Source of the DNA: an uncultured Lachnospiraceae bacterium
GTDB lineage: Bacteria; Bacillota; Clostridia; Lachnospirales; Lachnospiraceae
Assembly: GCA_946552115.1 (NCBI GenBank)
Contig: CAMNRH010000002.1
Location: forward strand, 62,001-126,000
DNA length: 64,000 bases
Reading direction: 5' to 3'
In this document: one piece after another, positions 8,321 through 17,045 of the stretch
How the letters are laid out: each line of letters starts with the position of its first letter
Position numbering within the stretch: position 1 is the first letter of the stretch
The notes under the pieces: model-generated
What the model was told of the DNA's origin: nothing
The model's input: the letters and a program-made list of their open reading frames with translations, nothing else
The model's database searches: none
Position numbers and translations under genes: made by a program

Positions 8321-8938
8321 ATGAGAATACTTGCGATTGCAGATGAGGAGTCGGCATATCTGTGGGATTATTTTGATAAGAGCAAGCTTAAGGGTGTTGA
8401 TTTAATTATTTCCTGCGGGGATTTGGCGCCGGAATATCTGTCTTTTTTAACGACGCTTACGTCGATACCGGTTCTGTATGTGCACGGAAATCACGATGAG
8501 AAATACGACAAAAAACCGCCGGAGGGCTGTATCTGTATTGATGATAAAATCTATGTGCACGGGGGTATACGGATTCTGGGCCTGGGCGGTTCCATGCGCT
8601 ATAGCTCCGGAAAATACCAGTATACAGAGCATCAGATGCTGTCAAGAGTCAGAAAGCTTGCTTTCCAGCTGTTCAGAAAGAGGGGGTTTGATATTTTGGT
8701 GGCTCATGCTCCGGCGTATCAGCTGAACGACGGCGAGGATTTGCCGCATCAGGGTTTCCGGGCGTTTCTTACGCTTATGGAGAAATATCATCCGAGATTT
8801 TTCCTTCACGGGCACGTTCATATGTCTTACGGAAGAAAGCATAAGCGCTATGACAAATACGAAAATACGCATGTTATTAATGCCTTTGAGCGGTGCATTT
8901 TTGAATATGAGGATGAGAATGTAGGAGAGCATATTTGA
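8321..8938 (+). CDS. Calcineurin-like metallophosphoesterase
   Basis: 205 residues with most metal-binding motifs of the superfamily: D8 in IADEES, CGDLAPE, HGNHDE, VAHAP and HGHVH. The first motif lacks the usual His two residues after the Asp (DxH becomes DEE), so metal coordination may differ from standard members. The substrate is unknown; family members cleave phosphodiesters and phosphomonoesters, including cyclic nucleotides. It starts 9 bases after the ParB-like/BMP gene and ends before a clear terminator, so its function is probably tied to that protein. Confidence 0.85.
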   Translation: MRILAIADEESAYLWDYFDKSKLKGVDLIISCGDLAPEYLSFLTTLTSIPVLYVHGNHDEKYDKKPPEGCICIDDKIYVHGGIRILGLGGSMRYSSGKYQYTEHQMLSRVRKLAFQLFRKRGFDILVAHAPAYQLNDGEDLPHQGFRAFLTLMEKYHPRFFLHGHVHMSYGRKHKRYDKYENTHVINAFERCIFEYEDENVGEHI

Positions 8939-8977
8939 ATGAAGAAATTTTGAAAAGAGAATAATTTATGATACCGA

Positions 8978-9007
8978 CCCGGAGAAGAGTTATCTTTTTC
9001 GGGTTTT
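8978..9007 (+). terminator. Rho-independent terminator after the phosphoesterase
   Basis: CCCGGAGAAG pairs with CTTTTTCGGG (two G-U wobbles) around AGTTAT and is followed by TTTTC. Confidence 0.65.
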
Positions 9008-9024
9008 CATGCGAAAAAAAAGGC

Positions 9025-9053
9025 TTGCGCTATACCCGGTAAAGGTATATAAT
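9025..9053 (+). promoter_or_regulatory. csoR-copA promoter with embedded CsoR-type operator
   Basis: TTGCGC at 9025 and TATAAT at 9048 are separated by 17 bases. Almost the whole spacer is the dyad TATACC-CGGTAAA-GGTATA (9031-9049), which has the ATACC/GGTAT arms typical of CsoR operators. Repression without copper and release with Cu(I) is the expected behaviour. Confidence 0.75.
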
Positions 9054-9075
9054 AAGAAAAAAAGGAGGTGAGCTT

Positions 9076-9378
9076 GTGAGTGAGAATATAGAAAGCTGTC
9101 ATAAGACGAAGGAGCGTACCGAAAAAGAATACCGAGATTTGCTAAATCGGTTAAGCCGTGTGGAAGGTCAGATCCGAGGTATAAAAAGAATGGTTGAGGA
9201 GGATGCTTATTGTACGGATATATTGATACAGGTTTCGGCTGCAAATGCAGCGCTTAACAGCTTCAATAAGGTTTTGCTTGCGGAGCATATCCGTACCTGT
9301 GTGGCAGATGATATCCGAAACGGCAGGGAAGATACGATAGATGAGCTGGTATCCACACTGCAAAAATTAATGAAATAA
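9076..9378 (+). CDS. csoR: Copper-sensing repressor CsoR
   Basis: A 100-residue all-helical DNA-binding protein of the CsoR/RcnR family, which releases DNA when Cu(I) binds. The copper triad is present: C46 (AYCTDIL), H71 and C75 (AEHIRTC). The family signature [17 protein letters not shown] is near the N-terminus. It uses a GTG start with AGGAGG 7 bases upstream. It is encoded 13 bases before the copper ATPase gene and behind a promoter that contains a matching operator, so it should repress its own operon. Confidence 0.93.
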   Translation: MSENIESCHKTKERTEKEYRDLLNRLSRVEGQIRGIKRMVEEDAYCTDILIQVSAANAALNSFNKVLLAEHIRTCVADDIRNGREDTIDELVSTLQKLMK

Positions 9379-9391
9379 GGAGTTAAGGAAG

Positions 9392-11920
9392 ATGGAGCAG
9401 TATACGGTAACAGGTATGAGCTGTGCGGCATGCAGTTCCCGTGTGGAGAAAGCAGTTTCTAAGGTGCCGGGGGTGTCTGTGTGTTCGGTCAGTCTCCTGA
9501 CGAATTCTATGGGGGTGGAGGGAGATGCTTCGCCTCAGACGGTAATTGCCGCTGTAGAGGAGGCAGGATACGGCGCCTCGCTAAAGGGAAAGGGAGAAAA
9601 AAATAAGGAAAGCGCACAGACGGAGGACATGTTAAAGGACAGAGAGACTCCGGTGTTAAAAAGACGCTTAACAGCGTCGCTGTGCTTCCTTTTTCCGCTC
9701 ATGTATTTTTCTATGGGGCATATGATGTGGGGGTGGCCGGTTCCGGCGGTTCTTGAGGGCAATCACGTGGCGATGGGATTGATTCAGCTTTTGCTTACGA
9801 CTGCCGTTATGATAATTAATCAGAAATTTTTTATCAGCGGCTTTAAAAGTCTGTGGCACAGGGCGCCTAATATGGATACGCTTGTCGCGTTGGGAGCAGG
9901 AGCGTCTTATGTGTACAGCACATATGCATTATTTGCGATGACAGACGCTCAGCTTCATATGGATACGGAGCGGGCGATGAGCTATATGCACGAGTTTTAT
10001 TTTGAATCTGCAGCCATGATATTGTCGTTGATTACTGTGGGAAAGATGCTTGAGGCACGCTCGAAAGGAAGGACGACGGATGCACTTAAGAGTCTGATGA
10101 AGCTGGCTCCGAAAACGGCGGCCGTTATCCGGAACGGACAGGAGATAAAGGTTTCTGCCGGGCAGGTAAGAAAAGGGGATGTCTTTGTCGTAAGGCCGGG
10201 GGAAAATATTCCGGTAGACGGGACTGTTTTGGAGGGGACGAGCGCGGTAAACGAATCTGCGCTCACCGGCGAAAGTATTCCGGTCGATAAGGAAGCGGGG
10301 GATTCGGTATCCGCAGCGACGTTAAACCAGTCCGGATTTTTAAAATGCGAGGCTACCAGGGTTGGTGAGGATACAACGCTTTCACAGATTATTCAGATGG
10401 TCAGCGATGCGGCGGCGACGAAAGCGCCGATTGCAAAGGTGGCGGACCGGGTATCCGGCGTGTTTGTTCCGGCGGTAATAGGAATAGCGGCTCTTACTTT
10501 GCTGGTGTGGCTTTTCGCCGGACAGAGTGTGGGCTTTGCACTTGCCAGAGGGATTTCCGTTTTGGTAATTAGCTGTCCTTGTGCGCTGGGGCTTGCGACT
10601 CCGGTGGCTATTATGGTCGGAAACGGAATGGGGGCAAAGAACGGAATTATGTTTAAGACCGCCGTTTCTCTGGAGGAAGCGGGGAAGATGCAGATTGTAG
10701 CTCTTGATAAAACAGGGACGATTACGAACGGGGAGCCGAAAGTGACAGACATTTTTCCGGAGCCGAAAGTTTCCGAAGAGGAGCTTCTCCGTATGGCATA
10801 TGCACTTGAGAAAAAAAGCGAGCATCCCCTTGCAAGGGCGGTTTTGGCTCTCTGTGAAGAGAGGAAAGCCGAAGAGATTTCCAAGTGGCCTGAGGTATCG
10901 GATTTTCAGGCGCTTCCTGGAAACGGGCTGTCTGGAAAGCTTGGAGAAAGCGTTCTTGCAGGCGGAAATTTCAGATTTATTTCCGGGCAGGCAGATATTT
11001 CCGAGGAGGTAAAGAAGCGGGCGGAAATACTTTCGGAGGAGGGGAAAACGCCGCTGTTTTTCAGCCGGGACGGTGTGTTTACCGGGATTCTGGCAGTGGC
11101 GGATGTGATGAAAAAAGACAGTCCTCAGGCAATCCGGGAACTTCAGAATATGGGAATGCATGTCGTGATGCTGACCGGTGATAACGCGCGTACCGCCCAG
11201 GCAATAGGAAAGCAGGCGGGTGTGGACGAAGTGATAGCAGGAGTGCTTCCGGACGGAAAAGAAAGCGTGATTCGAAAGCTTAAGAAAAAAGGTAAGGTTG
11301 CTATGGTCGGTGACGGAATTAATGACGCGCCGGCGCTTACAAGAGCCGATATTGGAATCGCGATCGGTGCGGGAACGGACATCGCAATTGACGCAGCGGA
11401 TGTCGTGCTGATGAAAAGCAGGCTGAGCGACGTCCCGGCGGCGATACGGTTAAGCCGGGGTACGCTCCGTAATATTCATGAGAATCTGTTTTGGGCATTT
11501 TTCTATAATGTAATCGGAATTCCGCTGGCGGCCGGACTCTGGTATCCGCTTTTCGGGCTGAAATTAAATCCGATGTTCGGAGCTGCGGCCATGAGCCTGT
11601 CAAGCTTTTGTGTTGTGACAAATGCACTCAGGCTTAATTGGTTCAAAATGTATGACGCGTCAAGGGACAAAAAGATAAAGCAAAAAGAAAAAATTAAGGA
11701 GGAAACAAATATGACAAAGACGATGAAAATTGAAGGAATGATGTGCGGACACTGCGAGGCGCATGTGAAGAAAGCGCTGGAAGCGCTTGAGCAGGTGGAA
11801 ACGGCGGAGGTAAGCCATGAGGCCGGGACGGCGGTAGTAACGCTTACGGAAGAGGTTTCGGACGATGTGCTCAGGCAGGCGGTAGAGGAGCAGGATTACA
11901 AGGTGCTGGGAATCGAGTAG
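9392..11920 (+). CDS. copA: Copper-exporting P-type ATPase with C-terminal CopZ-like domain
   Basis: 842 residues; pumps Cu(I) out of the cytoplasm using ATP. In order: an N-terminal heavy-metal-associated domain (GMSCAAC, C11 and C14); eight expected membrane helices including the CPC transport motif at 395-397; the phosphorylation site DKTGT at 439-443; a hinge GDGINDAP at 640-647; then, after a Lys-rich linker (about 752-773), a second metal domain of 69 residues (GMMCGHC, C785 and C788). The second domain starts with a Met preceded by a perfect AAGGAGG, so the extra domain looks like the chaperone gene copZ joined in frame to copA. AAGGAG lies 9 bases before ATG 9392. The repressor gene csoR lies just upstream in the same operon. 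Confidence 0.95.
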   Translation: MEQYTVTGMSCAACSSRVEKAVSKVPGVSVCSVSLLTNSMGVEGDASPQTVIAAVEEAGYGASLKGKGEKNKESAQTEDMLKDRETPVLKRRLTASLCFLFPLMYFSMGHMMWGWPVPAVLEGNHVAMGLIQLLLTTAVMIINQKFFISGFKSLWHRAPNMDTLVALGAGASYVYSTYALFAMTDAQLHMDTERAMSYMHEFYFESAAMILSLITVGKMLEARSKGRTTDALKSLMKLAPKTAAVIRNGQEIKVSAGQVRKGDVFVVRPGENIPVDGTVLEGTSAVNESALTGESIPVDKEAGDSVSAATLNQSGFLKCEATRVGEDTTLSQIIQMVSDAAATKAPIAKVADRVSGVFVPAVIGIAALTLLVWLFAGQSVGFALARGISVLVISCPCALGLATPVAIMVGNGMGAKNGIMFKTAVSLEEAGKMQIVALDKTGTITNGEPKVTDIFPEPKVSEEELLRMAYALEKKSEHPLARAVLALCEERKAEEISKWPEVSDFQALPGNGLSGKLGESVLAGGNFRFISGQADISEEVKKRAEILSEEGKTPLFFSRDGVFTGILAVADVMKKDSPQAIRELQNMGMHVVMLTGDNARTAQAIGKQAGVDEVIAGVLPDGKESVIRKLKKKGKVAMVGDGINDAPALTRADIGIAIGAGTDIAIDAADVVLMKSRLSDVPAAIRLSRGTLRNIHENLFWAFFYNVIGIPLAAGLWYPLFGLKLNPMFGAAAMSLSSFCVVTNALRLNWFKMYDASRDKKIKQKEKIKEETNMTKTMKIEGMMCGHCEAHVKKALEALEQVETAEVSHEAGTAVVTLTEEVSDDVLRQAVEEQDYKVLGIE
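11711..11920 (+). CDS. copZ: Possible separately translated copper chaperone CopZ, nested in frame at the end of copA
   Basis: ATG 11711 lies in the copA frame and has AAGGAGG (11696-11702) 8 bases upstream, as good a start site as any in the window. Translation from here would give a 69-residue protein with the size and fold signature of CopZ ([18 protein letters not shown]). Cells could therefore make both the long ATPase and free chaperone from one message. No stop codon separates the two parts. Confidence 0.6.
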   Translation: MTKTMKIEGMMCGHCEAHVKKALEALEQVETAEVSHEAGTAVVTLTEEVSDDVLRQAVEEQDYKVLGIE

Positions 11921-11974
11921 GAATTTGCTCCGGTACCTGATAAAGGCAGAAAATCTGAATATTGGGACAAAGGG

Positions 11975-12013
11975 GAGAGAAAATTTCAGGTTATATTTTC
12001 TCTCTCTTTTTAT
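11975..12013 (+). terminator. Terminator of the copper operon
   Basis: GAGAGAAAAT pairs perfectly with ATTTTCTCTC around a 10-base loop and is followed by TCTTTTTATT. Confidence 0.75.
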
Positions 12014-12051
12014 TACAATTAGTAATAACAGATATTGTATGGAGACTTTTA

Positions 12052-13278
12052 ATGAAACGAGCTTTGGCAATACTTTTATGTGCTGTATTATGGTCTCAGC
12101 CGGTACTGGCGGCAGATATGAGCAGCCCGATATTACAGGAGGAAGAGACGCAGACAGGGGAGGAACAAAAGGAGGTATTGAAGAAGAACAGTTCCGGCGG
12201 TCCGGAGGTATCTGCTCCGTCCGCAATCCTGATGGAAGCGTCTACAGGAAAGGTGATTTATGAAAAGGAGGCGGACGCCGTAAGACCGCCTGCAAGCGTT
12301 ACAAAGGTTATGACGCTTTTGCTTATCTTTGATACTCTCGCGGAAGGAAAAATAAAGCCGGAGGATGAGGTGACGACATCGGAATATGCCGCGTCTATGG
12401 GAGGCTCTCAGGTGTTTTTGGAGCCGGGAGAGGTGCAGACGGTGGATACAATGATAAAATGTATTTCCGTGGCGAGCGCCAATGACGCCTGTGTGGCAAT
12501 GGCAGAGCATATTTGCGGAAATGAGGAGGAGTTTGTTGCCCGCATGAATGAGCGGGCTAAGGAGCTTGGCATGAAAAATACACATTTTGTCAACTGCAAC
12601 GGTTTAGATACGGATGGACATGAAACAACGGCAAGAGATATTGCACTGATGTCACGGGAGCTGATTACATCCTATCCGCAGATTCGGGATTACTGTACCA
12701 TCTGGATGGAGAATATTACGCATACGACAAAAAAAGGCGCCTCTGAGTTCGGACTTACGAATACCAATAAGCTGATACGGCAGTATCAGTATGCAACGGG
12801 CTTAAAAACAGGTTCTACAAGCAAGGCGAAATTTTGTGTGTCGGCCACGGCGGAAAAGGACGGGATGGAGCTGATTGCGGTAATTATGGCGGCGAATGAT
12901 AATAAGGCTAGGGTAAAGGATGCCACGGCTCTTTTAAATTACGGTTTTGGGAAATGCAGAAAATATGAGGAGGAAGAGGTGAAAGCAGTGAAACCGGTTC
13001 CGGTGAAGCGGGGCGTGAAAGAGTATGCCGCGGCGGCGCAGAAAGAGCCCTTTGCCTATATCGATACGTCAGGGGAGGAGCTCTCGGGGATTGAAAGAAA
13101 AGTATCTTTGAAGAAAAATGTAAAAGCACCCGTAAAGAAAGGAGAAAAGGTGGGAGAGGCAAAATATTATTTAAATGAAGAGGAGATAGGAAGCGTCGAC
13201 ATTGTGACATCGGAGGCTGTAGAGGAAATCAGCTACCTGAGCGCGATGCTTGATATGGTAAAAAAGCTTCTGCTGTAA
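12052..13278 (+). CDS. D-alanyl-D-alanine carboxypeptidase (PBP5 family, S11)
   Basis: 408 residues; trims the terminal D-Ala from peptidoglycan stem peptides outside the membrane. A signal peptide ends near VLAAD (residues 1-21). The penicillin-binding motifs are complete: SVTK at 82-85 (nucleophile S82), SAN at 143-145 and KTG at 253-255. A PBP5-type beta-rich C-terminal domain follows, with a hydrophobic tail (SAMLDMVKKLLL) that may anchor the enzyme to the membrane. ATG 12052 gives the signal peptide directly and has GGAG 7 bases upstream; the 30-residue in-frame extension overlaps the upstream terminator. It appears to be a single-gene unit, closed by the GGGGACGGGG hairpin. Confidence 0.9.
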   Translation: MKRALAILLCAVLWSQPVLAADMSSPILQEEETQTGEEQKEVLKKNSSGGPEVSAPSAILMEASTGKVIYEKEADAVRPPASVTKVMTLLLIFDTLAEGKIKPEDEVTTSEYAASMGGSQVFLEPGEVQTVDTMIKCISVASANDACVAMAEHICGNEEEFVARMNERAKELGMKNTHFVNCNGLDTDGHETTARDIALMSRELITSYPQIRDYCTIWMENITHTTKKGASEFGLTNTNKLIRQYQYATGLKTGSTSKAKFCVSATAEKDGMELIAVIMAANDNKARVKDATALLNYGFGKCRKYEEEEVKAVKPVPVKRGVKEYAAAAQKEPFAYIDTSGEELSGIERKVSLKKNVKAPVKKGEKVGEAKYYLNEEEIGSVDIVTSEAVEEISYLSAMLDMVKKLLL

Positions 13279-13285
13279 TGCAGTT

Positions 13286-13319
13286 GGGGACGGGGTTTTT
13301 TTAATTTTCCCCCGTCCCC
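13286..13319. repeat. 34-base palindromic element, copy 1, acting as bidirectional terminator
   Basis: GGGGACGGGG and CCCCGTCCCC pair around an AT-rich centre. The right half (AATTTTCCCCCGTCCCC) is identical to the element at 39490-39523. It lies between two convergent genes, only 4 bases from the end of the aminopeptidase gene, and carries T runs for both directions. It is likely one member of a dispersed repeat family. Confidence 0.75.
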
Positions 13320-13323
13320 GATT

Positions 13324-15111
13324 TTAAATTTCTCTTGTATATTCTTTCAGCCATTCTTTTTCGTCATCGTTTAAGTGAGGAGCAACGACTTCGTATACCT
13401 TTGCGTGGTATGCGTTTAATTGAGCCTTGTCCTCGGCGGTCAGCATCTCCGGTTTTACCGCGTCCAGGTCAATCGGAGCATAGGTGATTGGCTCAAAGTA
13501 GAGGAATTGGCCGTATTCGGTTTTCTGCCCCTCGCGGACGAGAAGTTCGTTTTCAGTACGGATACCGTGAGAGCCTTCAATGTAGATACCCGGCTCGTTT
13601 GTGATTACCATTCCGGCTTCAATCGTTGCCCGTTCTCTTTCGCGGATAGCAATACGGAAACCACATGGCGCCTCATGGATATTCATAAGGTAACCTACAC
13701 CGTGTCCGGTTCCGTGATTGTAGTTGATTCCCCGCTCCCATGCAGGCATTCTTGCGAGGATGTCAAGGTTGTATCCGCAGGTTCCGTGCAGGAATACGGC
13801 TCTTGCCAGCCGCAGGTTGCAGAGAAGTACGGTGGTGAAATCCTCTTTCATGCGTTCTGAAATATTTCCGAATGCAAAGGTTCTTGTAATATCGGTGGAA
13901 CCCTCCATGTAGCCGCCGCCCGTGTCTGTAAGGAAGAGGTTATCCGGCTCTACCGGAATGCTTGTTTCCGGAGTTGCAGCGTAATGTACAATGGCGCCGT
14001 GTGCACCGAAGCCGCAGATTGGCTCAAAGCTCTGCCAGAGATAGCCGTCCTGCTCTTTCCGGAACTCCTCCAGCTTTTCCGCTGCGCTGATTTCCGTAAT
14101 TTCTGTTTTCCCTACGTTTTTCTTAAGCCAGTACATGAATTTTGTGATGGCAACGCCGTCCTTTTCGTGTGCCTTAATAATATTTTTTATTTCCGTGTCA
14201 TTTTTCATGGCTTTCATAAGAACGGCAGGATTCGTCTTTTCCACTACTTCTGCATCCTTTGGCAGGTTATTGTACAGAGCGTAATTCAGTCTTGCAGGGT
14301 CAACTAAAATTGTGCTGTCTCCAGGAAGTGATTTTACATCCTCATAGATTGCATTGTAAGGATGCAGTGAGATGCCGGCTTTCTCAAGCCTTTCTTTCAT
14401 CTCGCCGGTAAGCTTGCGCTCGTCCAAATAGAGCTTCATATCCTCTGTCGTAATGACTGCATAGGATAAAAGAAGCGGGAAATATTCGATATCGTTGCCG
14501 CGTAAGTTTGTAGTCCAGCAAATATCGTCAAGCGCTGCCATAATATGTATGTCGCAGCCGGATTTTTTCATTTCCTCGCGAATGCGGGACAGCTTGCTTT
14601 CCGTGCTCTCGCCGGTATATTCTTCGCCGAGTGCAAAAGCCGGTTTTTCAGAGAGCGGCGGGCGATTTTCCCAAATCAGATCGATGAGATCCTCGGAATA
14701 ATTGATTTTGCCGTTCTTTGAGGCAACAGCTTTTTCAAGGTCCTGTCCGCTGCCCATAGCGACAACGCGTCCGTCAAAGCCCAGTGTTCCGCCCTCCGGA
14801 ATCATCTTTTCGATATATTGCTCTACGGTCGGTACATCCGGTTCCCCCATTTTAAAAAGTGCAACGCCGCTTCCCTCAAGCTGTTGGGCCGCCTGAATAA
14901 AATACCTTCCATCTGTCCAGAGGCCGGCTTCCGTCTGTGTGATAACAGCGGTTCCTGCGGAGCCTGTAAAGCCTGTGATAAATGCTCTTGCCTTAAAGTG
15001 CTCTCCCACATACTCGCTCTGATGGTTATCGTCGGTAGGGACCAGATAAACATCATATCCCCGTTCTTTCATCAGCGCCCGGAGAGCGGCAATTCTTTCT
15101 GGTACATTCAT
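13324..15111 (-). CDS. Xaa-Pro aminopeptidase (M24B, aminopeptidase P family)
   Basis: 595 residues; removes an N-terminal residue that precedes proline from cytosolic peptides. It has the long three-domain form: two creatinase-like N-terminal domains (LVPTDDNHQSEYVG and TDGRYFIQA, then DDICWTTNLRG) and a C-terminal pita-bread catalytic domain. Dinuclear metal ligands are visible: the two Asp in DTGGGYMEGSTDITR, His in HGTGHGVG, and Glu in NEPGIYIEGSHG and TENELL. ATG 15111 is preferred over TTG 15117 because GGGAGG then has 8-base spacing. Monocistronic, converging on the carboxypeptidase gene. Confidence 0.93.
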   Translation of the reverse strand: MNVPERIAALRALMKERGYDVYLVPTDDNHQSEYVGEHFKARAFITGFTGSAGTAVITQTEAGLWTDGRYFIQAAQQLEGSGVALFKMGEPDVPTVEQYIEKMIPEGGTLGFDGRVVAMGSGQDLEKAVASKNGKINYSEDLIDLIWENRPPLSEKPAFALGEEYTGESTESKLSRIREEMKKSGCDIHIMAALDDICWTTNLRGNDIEYFPLLLSYAVITTEDMKLYLDERKLTGEMKERLEKAGISLHPYNAIYEDVKSLPGDSTILVDPARLNYALYNNLPKDAEVVEKTNPAVLMKAMKNDTEIKNIIKAHEKDGVAITKFMYWLKKNVGKTEITEISAAEKLEEFRKEQDGYLWQSFEPICGFGAHGAIVHYAATPETSIPVEPDNLFLTDTGGGYMEGSTDITRTFAFGNISERMKEDFTTVLLCNLRLARAVFLHGTCGYNLDILARMPAWERGINYNHGTGHGVGYLMNIHEAPCGFRIAIRERERATIEAGMVITNEPGIYIEGSHGIRTENELLVREGQKTEYGQFLYFEPITYAPIDLDAVKPEMLTAEDKAQLNAYHAKVYEVVAPHLNDDEKEWLKEYTREI

Positions 15112-15167
15112 AGTCAAAACCTCCCTTGGTTTACATTTTGTTTCTAAAAAAATTTTATCATATTTAT

Positions 15168-15196
15168 TTGCAAAATGATAGGGATAATTATATAAT
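15168..15196 (+). promoter_or_regulatory. Promoter of the HAD hydrolase/phosphoesterase unit
   Basis: TTGCAA at 15168 and TATAAT at 15191, spacer 17 bases. Confidence 0.7.
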
Positions 15197-15232
15197 TATT
15201 CACAGTTCAATTTTCGGATGGAGGCCTCTTTC

Positions 15233-16027
15233 ATGCTTAAAAATAAAAAGTATTTCCTTTTTGACATTGACGGTACGCTTGCTATTGATGATACATTATA
15301 TGAAGGAAGCAAACTGCTGATAGAGAAAATAAACGCCGTCGGCGGGCGATCCTTTTATATTACAAACAATTCTACAAAAAGCCGCAGAGATTATGTAAAA
15401 AAGTTCCGGAAATGGGGAATTGATACGGACGAAGGCCAGTTTATGACAGCTTCCTATGCGGCGTGCAGATATTTGAAGAAGCATTATGAGGGAAAGAAGC
15501 TTTTTGTTTTAGGAACTCCGTCCTTTGTGGAGGAGCTTAAAAGCTTTGACCTTTTGATTACGAATCAGGCAGAGGAAGATACGGCCTGCCTGGTGGCGGG
15601 TTTTGACAGAACGCTTGATTATGGGAAGATAGAGGAGGCGTGTAAGCTTTTGTTCCGCCCGGAGGTGGATTATGTGGCTACTAATCCGGATTTGCGGTGT
15701 CCGGTTTCCTATGGTTTTGTGCCGGACTGCGGAGGAATCTGTGAGATGCTCCGGGTGACAACGGGCAGGGTTCCCCGTTATGTGGGAAAGCCAGGCCCGG
15801 AGATCGTAGATTTATGTATGGAGCAGGCAGGCGCATCGAAAGAGGAGGTTCTCGTTGTCGGGGACAGGTTGTATACGGATATTGCCTGCGGGATCAATGC
15901 AGGGGTAGAGACGGCGTTGGTCTATACGGGGGAGGCCGGACCGGAGGATATCAAAGACACGCAGTATAAGCCGGATTATATCTACAATAATATTTTGGAG
16001 TTATATAAGGCATTTGCGGCGGTATAG
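15233..16027 (+). CDS. HAD-IIA family phosphatase (NagD-like)
   Basis: 264 residues; a cytosolic phosphatase of small sugar or nucleotide phosphates, exact substrate unknown. All four HAD motifs are present: FDIDGTL (motif I, nucleophile Asp), TNNST (II), KPGPEI (III) and VVGDRLYTDI (IV). The C2a-type cap between II and III places it with NagD/AraL-like proteins. ATG 15233 is chosen because GGAGG sits 8 bases upstream; the in-frame ATG 15218 overlaps that ribosome site. The following metallophosphoesterase begins 21 bases later. Confidence 0.9.
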   Translation: MLKNKKYFLFDIDGTLAIDDTLYEGSKLLIEKINAVGGRSFYITNNSTKSRRDYVKKFRKWGIDTDEGQFMTASYAACRYLKKHYEGKKLFVLGTPSFVEELKSFDLLITNQAEEDTACLVAGFDRTLDYGKIEEACKLLFRPEVDYVATNPDLRCPVSYGFVPDCGGICEMLRVTTGRVPRYVGKPGPEIVDLCMEQAGASKEEVLVVGDRLYTDIACGINAGVETALVYTGEAGPEDIKDTQYKPDYIYNNILELYKAFAAV

Positions 16028-16048
16028 GAAAGGCTCGGGGAAAACAGG

Positions 16049-16933
16049 ATGAAGAAAAAGATGGGAAAAAGTAGATACAGGCTTCCGCTTTTCCTGCTCG
16101 GAATGGAGAGTGCGGTTATAGCGGCAGAGATATTTCGGGAGCTTCACAGCTTCCGTGTCATACGATATAAAATTTTGTCGGATAAATGGAAGAGAGCAAA
16201 AGGGCGATGCCGGATTGTTTTTTTAAGTGATCTTCATAACCGGGTATATGGAATAAAGAATGACAGGCTGTATGCTGCAATCAGAAGACAGAAGCCGGAT
16301 GTGATATTAATCGGCGGCGATATGCTGGTAGGAAAAAACGGATGTGATTACCGGACGGCAGCGGAGCTTGTTGGAAGACTTCCGAAGCTCTGTTCCGTAT
16401 ATTGCGCCAATGGCAATCACGAGCAGCGTATGAAAGAGGATTCGCAGACTTTCGGGAAAGTTTATGAGGAATATAAGTCAGAGCTTATTAAGACAGGCGT
16501 TTATTTTCTTGAAAATGAATCTGCCGTGATTTCCTGCAAGGGCATATCGGTAAGGGTGACAGGGTTGGAAATCCCGAAGACGGGCTATGCAAGAATTTAT
16601 AAAAAGAGGCCGGATGCGGAAACAATCAGGGCATGTGTCGGGGAATGCGAAAAAGAGTGCTATCAGATTCTTCTGGCTCATAATCCGTCCTACATGGATA
16701 GTTATTTTGCATGGGGCGCGGATTTGGTGCTGTCCGGACATCTGCACGGCGGCGTGGTCCGCATTCCCGGTTTTCGGGGAATGGTTTCCCCGGGCTTTGA
16801 GTTGTTTCCGAAATATTCCGGCGGATACCACCGGAAAGGAGAGCAGGCGGCAGTTATAAGCAGAGGTCTCGGGAGCCATACGATACCCGTCCGCCTCTTT
16901 AATTCGGCGGAGCTTGTCGTATTAGAATTCTAA
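16049..16933 (+). CDS. Membrane-anchored metallophosphoesterase (YkuE/YaeI-like)
   Basis: 294 residues. A basic N-terminus and one hydrophobic segment (about 12-27) could anchor it in the membrane. The calcineurin-like core has the full metal set: SDLHNR, GGDM, GNHEQR, LLAHNP and SGHLHGG. Relatives such as YkuE act on the outer face of the membrane or on phospholipid-type substrates; the substrate here is not shown. It is co-directional with the HAD gene, and its 3' end overlaps the promoter of scpA. Confidence 0.85.
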   Translation: MKKKMGKSRYRLPLFLLGMESAVIAAEIFRELHSFRVIRYKILSDKWKRAKGRCRIVFLSDLHNRVYGIKNDRLYAAIRRQKPDVILIGGDMLVGKNGCDYRTAAELVGRLPKLCSVYCANGNHEQRMKEDSQTFGKVYEEYKSELIKTGVYFLENESAVISCKGISVRVTGLEIPKTGYARIYKKRPDAETIRACVGECEKECYQILLAHNPSYMDSYFAWGADLVLSGHLHGGVVRIPGFRGMVSPGFELFPKYSGGYHRKGEQAAVISRGLGSHTIPVRLFNSAELVVLEF

Positions 16934-16936
16934 GGG

Positions 16937-16965
16937 TTGTGAAACAGAGAGAAATCTTGTATAAT
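16937..16965 (+). promoter_or_regulatory. scpA promoter
   Basis: TTGTGA at 16937 and TATAAT at 16960 with a 17-base spacer; it begins 4 bases after the preceding stop codon. Confidence 0.7.
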
Positions 16966-16975
16966 AGGGTGCCGG

Positions 16976-17019
16976 GGTCAAAAGGTCATGGAATTCGTGC
17001 ACGCACGGCTTTTTGATCC
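16976..17019 (+). promoter_or_regulatory. Imperfect hairpin in the scpA leader
   Basis: GGTCAAAAG at the start pairs with CTTTTTGATCC at the end, with two single-base bulges. The loop contains GAATTC and GTGCAC palindromes. It lies in the 5' untranslated region, with little U-rich sequence after it. Function unknown. Confidence 0.35.
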
Positions 17020-17045
17020 TAACGTCGCAGTGTAAGGGGATACAT

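Noticed and set aside
10382-11161. A 259-codon open frame on the minus strand inside copA
   Set aside because: Shadow of the ATPase coding sequence; no start signal and biased composition.
9392-11920. copA as a frameshifted or assembly-damaged gene pair
   Set aside because: The frame is continuous, all ATPase motifs and both metal domains are intact, and the linker matches a former intergenic region; a real fusion is the simpler reading, although a base error cannot be fully excluded.
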